From JAUILA01 sp964563925 (GTDB lineage Bacteria > Bacteroidota > Bacteroidia > Cytophagales > Cyclobacteriaceae), in NCBI GenBank assembly GCA_964563925.1, contig CAZLZD010000091.1:1-9728 (forward strand): 9,728 bases of DNA, given 5' to 3'. A model generated the notes under the pieces. That model had not been told where the DNA came from. It searched no databases and saw only the letters and a program-made list of their open reading frames with translations. Below, one piece after another: positions 6,066 to 9,728 of the stretch (its first letter is position 1; each line of letters starts with the position of its first letter). Both the position numbers and the translations under genes were made by a program.

Positions 6066-7109
6066 ATGACGCAGCATTTTATTCCAGAGACCAATAAGGT
6101 GTATTTTATCAATAAATGCACCATGCTCATCATTCTCCGCGGCAACGGTCCCGTACAAGTTGATTTCCGGGATTATTTTGATTGGAGTGATAAGGTGATT
6201 TTCCTGGATAAGGGACAGTATATTAAATTCCTGAATAAGGGTTTTTCGGTTAGGAAAATCGAATTTGACGATCAGGAAATTTTCCAACGACAGGAAGTGC
6301 GCGTTCTGTTTAAACACCTGGTCTCGCTGGGGTACATTACCCTCCAGGATTGTGCGGATTGCCAGCGACTTCTCGAAGATTCCCTTTCAGCACGGGAGAT
6401 CATTGACATTTCAACCGGGCAGTGGTTCTGGCAAAACCCTTTTCGTGCCGATGAGGAGGAATACCAGGTCATTTTTGATGTCAAGGAAGTAATTGATACG
6501 CATTTCCGTGAGCATTTTAGTTTTGCGCCCCTGTTAAAGCACATCGATCATCCCGCACTGAGTATCCACGAGATCTATTCCCAAAAAATTGGCATAACTG
6601 CCCGAAAACTGCTCCGGGAGAAAAGACTTACCGAGGCTAAGAAGGACATTGTATTTACCGACCAGAGTATTAAGGAAATTTCATTCTCCTACGGCTACAG
6701 GGACCCGGCCAATTTCACCCACCAGTTCAGGACCAATACCGGCCTGACACCTGTCGAATTCAGAGATCAGTCAAAATGGGATCATGGAGATTCTTTTTCT
6801 GCCAGGCTCCTGCAGCTGGTTGGAGAATATCATACGCAGGAACGCTCACTTAATTTTTATGCCGATCAATTGAATATGTCCGTGAAAAGTATTTCGCGAA
6901 AAACACGCGAAGCAATGAATACTTCGCTCGGCCAGCTGCTGCGACAGGAGCTAATCCGGACGGCCAGTCAGCAACTGAGGGAAGGAAAGCCCGTGGTGGA
7001 GGTGGCTGTGAACCTGGGATTCGAAGAGCCGCACCATTTCTCTGCTTTTTTCAAGCATTACACAGGCCTTCGTCCGGGTGACTATCTTGAGCAAACTCAC
7101 AAGACATAG
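6066..7109 (+). CDS. AraC-family regulator with two tandem AraC DNA-binding domains
   Basis: A 347-residue protein from ATG 6066. Residues about 1-75 look like a small AraC N-terminal sensor barrel (VYFINKCTMLIILRGNGPVQ; VIFLDKGQYIKFL). Residues about 76-138 form a linker region. Residues about 141-234 are a first AraC-type helix-turn-helix pair: LLREKRLTEAKKDIV, then SIKEISFSYGYRDPANFTHQ and FRTNTGLTPVEFR. Residues about 247-342 are a second full copy: LLRQELIRTASQQLREG, then VVEVAVNLGFEEPHHFSAFF and KHYTGLRPGDYL. Most family members (about 280-300 residues) carry one such domain. The in-frame TTG 6018 would make the terminator hairpin coding and is rejected; ATG 6123 would cut the sensor domain. 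Probable targets are the flanking NTF2-fold genes, by position only. Confidence 0.9.
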   Translation: MTQHFIPETNKVYFINKCTMLIILRGNGPVQVDFRDYFDWSDKVIFLDKGQYIKFLNKGFSVRKIEFDDQEIFQRQEVRVLFKHLVSLGYITLQDCADCQRLLEDSLSAREIIDISTGQWFWQNPFRADEEEYQVIFDVKEVIDTHFREHFSFAPLLKHIDHPALSIHEIYSQKIGITARKLLREKRLTEAKKDIVFTDQSIKEISFSYGYRDPANFTHQFRTNTGLTPVEFRDQSKWDHGDSFSARLLQLVGEYHTQERSLNFYADQLNMSVKSISRKTREAMNTSLGQLLRQELIRTASQQLREGKPVVEVAVNLGFEEPHHFSAFFKHYTGLRPGDYLEQTHKT

Positions 7110-7117
7110 GGCGTTTT

Positions 7118-7153
7118 TTGTATCTCCCGGCACCATTCTCCCCCCCATCTTTG
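7118..7153 (+). promoter_or_regulatory. Candidate Bacteroidota promoter for the NTF2-membrane-YHS operon
   Basis: TTG at 7118-7120 at the end of a T-run, and CATCTTTG at 7146-7153 (one mismatch to TAnnTTTG), with 25 bases between, slightly longer than usual. Transcription would begin a few bases downstream, leaving a short A-rich leader before ATG 7185. It fits the 75-base gap after the AraC-type gene. Confidence 0.33.
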
Positions 7154-7184
7154 CCGAAACAATTAATCAAAAACCCAAGTAAAA

Positions 7185-7544
7185 ATGGATGTAAAAAAGA
7201 ATGTGCTTCAGATGGATCAGCTGGTAACGTCCGGCAAGATTGTCGAAGCCGTACGGCAGTTCTTCGATGACTCTGCAGTCACCAGTGATTACAATGGCGT
7301 GAAGACAACTACCAAAGCCCAGATGCTCGAGAAAATGCATGGTTTTGTGGATGCGATCGGATCGGTAAATGGGATCTCTCATCATCATACGGTGGTTGAA
7401 GGTAGGGTCTCCGCTTCCGAGTTCACCTTTGATTTTGTCATGAAAGACGGAAGTAACCTGTACTGGCATGAGGTGATCCGGCGGATCTGGAATGACGAGG
7501 GATACGTGGTTGCAGAAGAATACTTTGACGCAAAACAAGTCTGA
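7185..7544 (+). CDS. SnoaL-like (NTF2-fold) small protein, operon leader
   Basis: A 119-residue protein with NTF2-fold layout: helix VLQMDQLVTSGKIVEAVRQF, strand FDDSAVTSDYNGV, helix KAQMLEKMHGFVDAI, then strands HHHTVVEGRVSASEFTFDFV, LYWHEVIRRIWND and a closing VVAEEYFD. The pattern 'D.LV..GK..EA...FF.D..V' at the start and 'EEYFDAKQV' at the end parallel the protein at 5608-5961, so the two are probably diverged paralogues. No catalytic residues can be assigned; ligand binding is inferred from the fold. ATG 7185 follows an A-rich leader (AAGTAAAA), as is usual in Bacteroidota. It is the first gene of a run with the membrane protein (2-base gap) and the YHS protein (17-base gap), and lies immediately downstream of the AraC-type regulator. 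Confidence 0.82.
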   Translation: MDVKKNVLQMDQLVTSGKIVEAVRQFFDDSAVTSDYNGVKTTTKAQMLEKMHGFVDAIGSVNGISHHHTVVEGRVSASEFTFDFVMKDGSNLYWHEVIRRIWNDEGYVVAEEYFDAKQV

Positions 7545-7546
7545 TC

Positions 7547-7906
7547 ATGAAGCTCAGGTTCATTTCTCCTACTGTACACGGACTGATCGACTATTCAGCG
7601 GCTGGTGCCCTGATCGCAAGTCCTTTCATTCTGGGCCTGGGAGAATCCTCCCCGGCTGCGCTCTGGCTTTCCGTAGTTACCGGAATTGCCGTGATCGTGG
7701 TAAGCACGAATACGATTTACCGATATGGGATCTTTAACACGATCCCGTTTACCGGCCACCTGGCCATAGACCTCGCTGCGGCAACCACATTCGCTGTGGC
7801 CCCGCTTATCTTGTCATTCAGCGGAATTGACCTGTATTACTACCTGATAAATGCGGTAGTGGTATTCCTGGTAGTGGCGCTCAGTGACGATCCTGTTACG
7901 TACTAA
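7547..7906 (+). CDS. Small four-helix integral membrane protein, SPW-repeat-like
   Basis: A 119-residue, very hydrophobic protein with four predicted membrane segments at about 8-31 (PTVHGLIDYSAAGALIASPF...), 36-57, 70-91 and 95-113. The two halves have a similar beginning: a histidine-glycine or glycine-histidine followed by (L/A)ID (HGLIDY at 11-16; GHLAIDL at 69-75), suggesting an internal duplication of a two-helix unit. This arrangement, with a 'SPF.LGL' stretch at the end of helix 1, resembles SPW-repeat type membrane proteins of unknown function. It begins two bases after the stop of the NTF2-fold gene, so it is almost certainly co-transcribed and perhaps translationally coupled. No enzyme or transporter motif is visible. 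Confidence 0.75.
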   Translation: MKLRFISPTVHGLIDYSAAGALIASPFILGLGESSPAALWLSVVTGIAVIVVSTNTIYRYGIFNTIPFTGHLAIDLAAATTFAVAPLILSFSGIDLYYYLINAVVVFLVVALSDDPVTY

Positions 7907-7923
7907 CTCAACTAATTTAAATC

Positions 7924-8397
7924 ATGAAAAATTCAATGAAAACCCTGTTCACCTTACTGCTGATGGCCGCCGCCCTTACCGGGTGGACCCAGGACAAAAA
8001 AGCGTTTAATATTGACAACAGTAACATTGCGCTGGAAGGATACAGTCCGGTGTCATACCTTGACCTTGGTCTCGCCCAACGCGGGCTCAAGGAATACAAG
8101 TCGGAACATAACAAAGTGATCTATTATTTTACTTCTGCTGAACAGAAGGCCAGGTTTGACCGTAACCCGGCGAAGTATCTTCCCCAGTACGGCGGATATT
8201 GTGCCTTCGGGGTCTATGCCGGGGCGAAATTCCGTCCTGATCCCAATAAGTTCATTGTAAAGGACGGGAAATACTTTCTTTTTCTCTATAACCTCGAGCT
8301 GGATGCGCAGCAGTTGTGGCTTACCGAGAAGAACCATGATGGTCTTGTGAAGAAAGCAAATGAAAACTGGTCAAAACTCAAAACAACGTATAATTAG
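7924..8397 (+). CDS. Exported YHS-domain protein
   Basis: A 157-residue protein with an N-terminal signal peptide (residues 1 to about 23, LFTLLLMAAALTGWTQ), so probably periplasmic. Residues about 34-122 form a YHS domain: IALEGYSPVSYL (35-46), the strand VIYYFTSAEQKARFDRNPAKY (65-85), and YGGYCAFGVYAGAKFRPDP (89-107) with its only cysteine, Cys93, followed by KFIVKDGKYFLFLYN. A C-terminal helical tail has NENWSKL. YHS domains are small metal-associated domains found in copper-binding proteins, ATPases and stand-alone exported proteins; metal binding here is inferred, not shown. It is the last gene of the operon, ending 19 bases before a terminator stem. ATG 7924 gives the full signal peptide; ATG 7936 is an alternative. 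Confidence 0.88.
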   Translation: MKNSMKTLFTLLLMAAALTGWTQDKKAFNIDNSNIALEGYSPVSYLDLGLAQRGLKEYKSEHNKVIYYFTSAEQKARFDRNPAKYLPQYGGYCAFGVYAGAKFRPDPNKFIVKDGKYFLFLYNLELDAQQLWLTEKNHDGLVKKANENWSKLKTTYN

Positions 8398-8416
8398 TTT
8401 TCATACCGTGATTGCG

Positions 8417-8446
8417 CGGGGCAGGGTAATTCCTGTCCCGTTTTTT
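8417..8446 (+). terminator. Intrinsic terminator of the YHS operon
   Basis: CGGGGCAGG (8417-8425) pairs with CCTGTCCCG (8432-8440): nine pairs including one G-U, a six-base loop, then six T (8441-8446). It ends five bases before the ATG of the next gene. Confidence 0.88.
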
Positions 8447-8451
8447 ATCTC

Positions 8452-9024
8452 ATGCAAGATTTAATTAAAGAAATATCCGGATGCCGACTCTGCGCTGATT
8501 ACCTTCCCCACGGTGTGAATCCTGTTTTCCAATTTGAGGAGAAATCCAGGATCGCAATAATCGGTCAGGCACCGGGTGAACGTGTGCACCAATCCGGAGT
8601 CGCCTGGGACGACAGGAGCGGGGATACCCTGAGAGAATGGCTAGGGGTGTCGAAAAGCGAATTTTATGATGGTCGCTTTGCCATGCTCCCTATGGGATTT
8701 TGCTATCCTGGAAGCGCAAAGAGCGGCGACCTGCCACCGCGACCTGAATGCGCCCCGGCCTGGCATCATCGTATTCTCGAACGTCTTCCCGACCTTCATT
8801 GTGCCCTGTTGATCGGATCCTATGCGCAGAATTATTACCTGGGAAACCAGAGAAGGACCAACCTCACCGAAACGGTCAGAAATTTTCGGGAATACCTGCC
8901 GGAATTTTTTGTACTCCCTCATCCCTCTCCCCGTAACCGGCCCTGGATGGCAAAGAATGAATGGTTCGAAACGGATGTATTGCCGGAACTCAGAAAGGTA
9001 ATTGTCACCAAAACCTTTTTTTAG
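8452..9024 (+). CDS. Uracil-DNA-glycosylase superfamily protein with predicted [4Fe-4S] cluster
   Basis: A 190-residue protein of the COG1573 type. The superfamily removes uracil or other damaged bases from DNA. Motif A region: IAIIGQAPGERVHQSG (34-49). Motif B region: LPHPSPRN (155-162), with His157 and the DNA-contacting serine. Four cysteines, Cys11 and Cys14 (CRLC) plus Cys84 and Cys100, have the C-x2-C ... C-x15-C arrangement that ligates the iron-sulfur cluster of family 4 enzymes. It differs from classical family 4 enzymes in GQAPGERVHQSG where GEAPG plus acidic residues is usual, so substrate range is uncertain. The UdgX KRRIH signature is not seen. ATG 8452 puts CRLC near the N-terminus as expected, but starts only five bases after a terminator T-run. 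Probably a solitary transcription unit. Confidence 0.87.
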   Translation: MQDLIKEISGCRLCADYLPHGVNPVFQFEEKSRIAIIGQAPGERVHQSGVAWDDRSGDTLREWLGVSKSEFYDGRFAMLPMGFCYPGSAKSGDLPPRPECAPAWHHRILERLPDLHCALLIGSYAQNYYLGNQRRTNLTETVRNFREYLPEFFVLPHPSPRNRPWMAKNEWFETDVLPELRKVIVTKTFF

Positions 9025-9062
9025 TCCGATAAAATTCGCAAAAGTTTATGCAGGGTACGTGA

Positions 9063-9113
9063 TGATCCGTCCTTCGGCAAGGTGCACCAATCAATGGCCC
9101 CGGATCAATTTTT
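9063..9113 (+). terminator. Possible weak terminator or structured 3' region after the glycosylase gene
   Basis: TGATCCG (9063-9069) pairs with CGGATCA (9101-9107), followed within two bases by five T (9109-9113). The 31-base interior holds a small CCTT-CGGC-AAGG hairpin (9071-9082), so the structure would be branched. Less typical than the other two terminators. Confidence 0.35.
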
Positions 9114-9128
9114 AATTCTACCGGAACA

Positions 9129-9159
9129 TTGTATAAGATGCTGGAAATAAGTACCTTAT
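9129..9159 (+). promoter_or_regulatory. Weak candidate Bacteroidota promoter for the third NTF2-fold gene
   Basis: TTG at 9129-9131 and TACCTTAT at 9152-9159 (TAnnTT core, last two bases off consensus), separated by 20 bases, which is the usual spacing. It leaves a leader of about 30 bases rich in A and C before ATG 9196. Confidence 0.3.
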
Positions 9160-9195
9160 AATTCTTACCAATAACCTCTTTTAACCACTACTACA

Positions 9196-9615
9196 ATGAA
9201 TCATGTAACTGATCTCAAAGAACTCTACGCCGCTTTCGGCCGTGGAGAAGTCCCGACCGTCCTGGATGCCATGCATCCTGAAATCGAATGGCGTGAAGCG
9301 GAAGGAAATCCGTATGCCTCGGAAGGCGGTCCTTTTACAGGTCCGCAGGAAATACTTGACAAGTTATTCGTTCGTCTTAATGAAGAATGGAATGATTTTA
9401 CCGTGACCCCCGAAACTTTTCACGACGCCGGGGAAACGGTTGTAGTGGAAGGTCGCTATTCGGGTTCATTCAAGGCAACAGGCCGGGAGAACAATGCCCC
9501 GTTCTGCCATGTCTGGACGTATGATGGTGATAAGATCCGGAAATTCCAGCAGTATACGAATACAGCGGCCATCCAGGAGGCCATGGGCGTGTCTTCAGCG
9601 GTGACTTCCCTGTAA
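9196..9615 (+). CDS. SnoaL-like (NTF2-fold) protein, ketosteroid-isomerase-like
   Basis: A 139-residue protein typical of the abundant 'nuclear transport factor 2 family' proteins: ELYAAFGRGEVPTVLDAM (9-26), HPEIEWREAEGNPYASEGGP (27-46), a GP-x-E(I/V)L helix (49-58), FTVTPETFHDAGETVVVEG (68-86), RYSGSFKATGRENNAPF (87-103) and HVWTYDGDKIRKFQQYTNT (105-123). The last strand, with 'KI..FQQYTDT', is a strong signature of this subgroup. Members are presumed to bind or isomerise small molecules; no substrate can be named. It belongs to a different subgroup from the other two NTF2-fold proteins in the window and is separated from them by the glycosylase gene and two terminator-like structures, so it is probably its own transcription unit. 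The start follows an A/C-rich leader. Confidence 0.88.
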   Translation: MNHVTDLKELYAAFGRGEVPTVLDAMHPEIEWREAEGNPYASEGGPFTGPQEILDKLFVRLNEEWNDFTVTPETFHDAGETVVVEGRYSGSFKATGRENNAPFCHVWTYDGDKIRKFQQYTNTAAIQEAMGVSSAVTSL

Positions 9616-9648
9616 TCTTATCTGTATTTCATCCACGGACGGCTCCAT

Positions 9649-9697
9649 ACCGTCATCCCGGCCAATCTCCCCCGCACCGTCATCCCGGCCAATCTCC
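9649..9697. repeat. 22-base direct repeat, two copies, 5-base spacer
   Basis: The 22 bases at 9649-9670 recur exactly at 9676-9697 (both begin ACCGTCATCCCGG and end CAATCTCC), separated by CCCGC (9671-9675). The second copy runs into a hairpin. It lies 34 bases after the last gene. Confidence 0.85.
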
Positions 9698-9722
9698 GTG
9701 GACACACGGAGTCAAGCCGGGA
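9683..9722. repeat. Nested hairpin, probable dispersed intergenic repeat at window edge
   Basis: The outer stem TCCCGGC (9683-9689) pairs with GCCGGGA (9716-9722). The inner stem CTCCGTG (9694-9700) pairs with CACGGAG (9705-9711), with loop GACA. A symmetric 4-by-4 internal loop (CAAT 9690-9693, TCAA 9712-9715) separates them. Both stems are perfect 7-base-pair matches. It resembles the GTCATCCCGGC-type palindromic repeats scattered in many bacterial genomes. No T-run is seen before the window ends. Confidence 0.7.
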
Positions 9723-9728
9723 CCTAAC

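Noticed and set aside
5930..6317. Minus-strand open frames over the terminator and AraC start
   Set aside because: They have no recognisable domain, and the overlapping plus-strand genes are well supported.
9649..9697. CRISPR array
   Set aside because: There are only two copies with a 5-base spacer and no cas genes; the hairpin context fits a palindromic intergenic repeat.

Overview
The window looks like a chromosomal stretch from a member of the Bacteroidota (Cytophagia/Saprospiria/Chitinophagia-like), with moderate GC. The main evidence is a large secreted protein ending in a type IX secretion (T9SS) sorting domain. Supporting signs are genes that lack Shine-Dalgarno sequences, A-rich leaders, Bacteroidota-style TTG...TAnnTTTG promoter-like pairs, and the families present: small NTF2-fold proteins, a YHS protein and Crp/AraC regulators. 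No rRNA, tRNA, CRISPR array, transposase or phage gene was seen.

Layout. Positions 1-313 hold the end of an antitoxin gene overlapping a YoeB-type mRNA-cleaving toxin. Positions 422-1588 encode an exported alpha/beta-hydrolase-like protein whose nucleophile serine appears to be replaced. A hexanucleotide repeat (1604-1639) precedes a stand-alone DnaB/RecA-type ATPase (1654-2349). Convergent to it, 2415-4763 on the minus strand encodes a 782-residue T9SS cargo protein made of three modules with a strict six-cysteine pattern. From 4930 onward every gene is on the plus strand: a Crp/Fnr-type regulator, an NTF2-fold protein, a strong terminator, an AraC-type regulator with two AraC DNA-binding domains, a second NTF2-fold protein, a four-helix membrane protein, an exported YHS protein, another strong terminator, an Fe-S uracil-DNA-glycosylase family protein, and a third NTF2-fold protein. 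The right edge (9649-9722) holds a short direct repeat running into a nested hairpin, probably a copy of a dispersed intergenic repeat. No gene-free stretch exceeds 300 bases; the longest are 4764-4929 and 9025-9195.

How the genes may work together. The segment 4930-8397 reads as a small regulatory and response module: two one-component regulators, two related NTF2-fold proteins flanking the AraC gene, and a tight three-gene run (NTF2, membrane protein, YHS) with gaps of 2 and 17 bases. The ligand or stress is not visible in the sequence. The points most worth a second look are the double-AraC regulator, the two cases where a start codon lies 3-5 bases after a terminator T-run, the six-cysteine modules of the T9SS protein, and the serine-less hydrolase.
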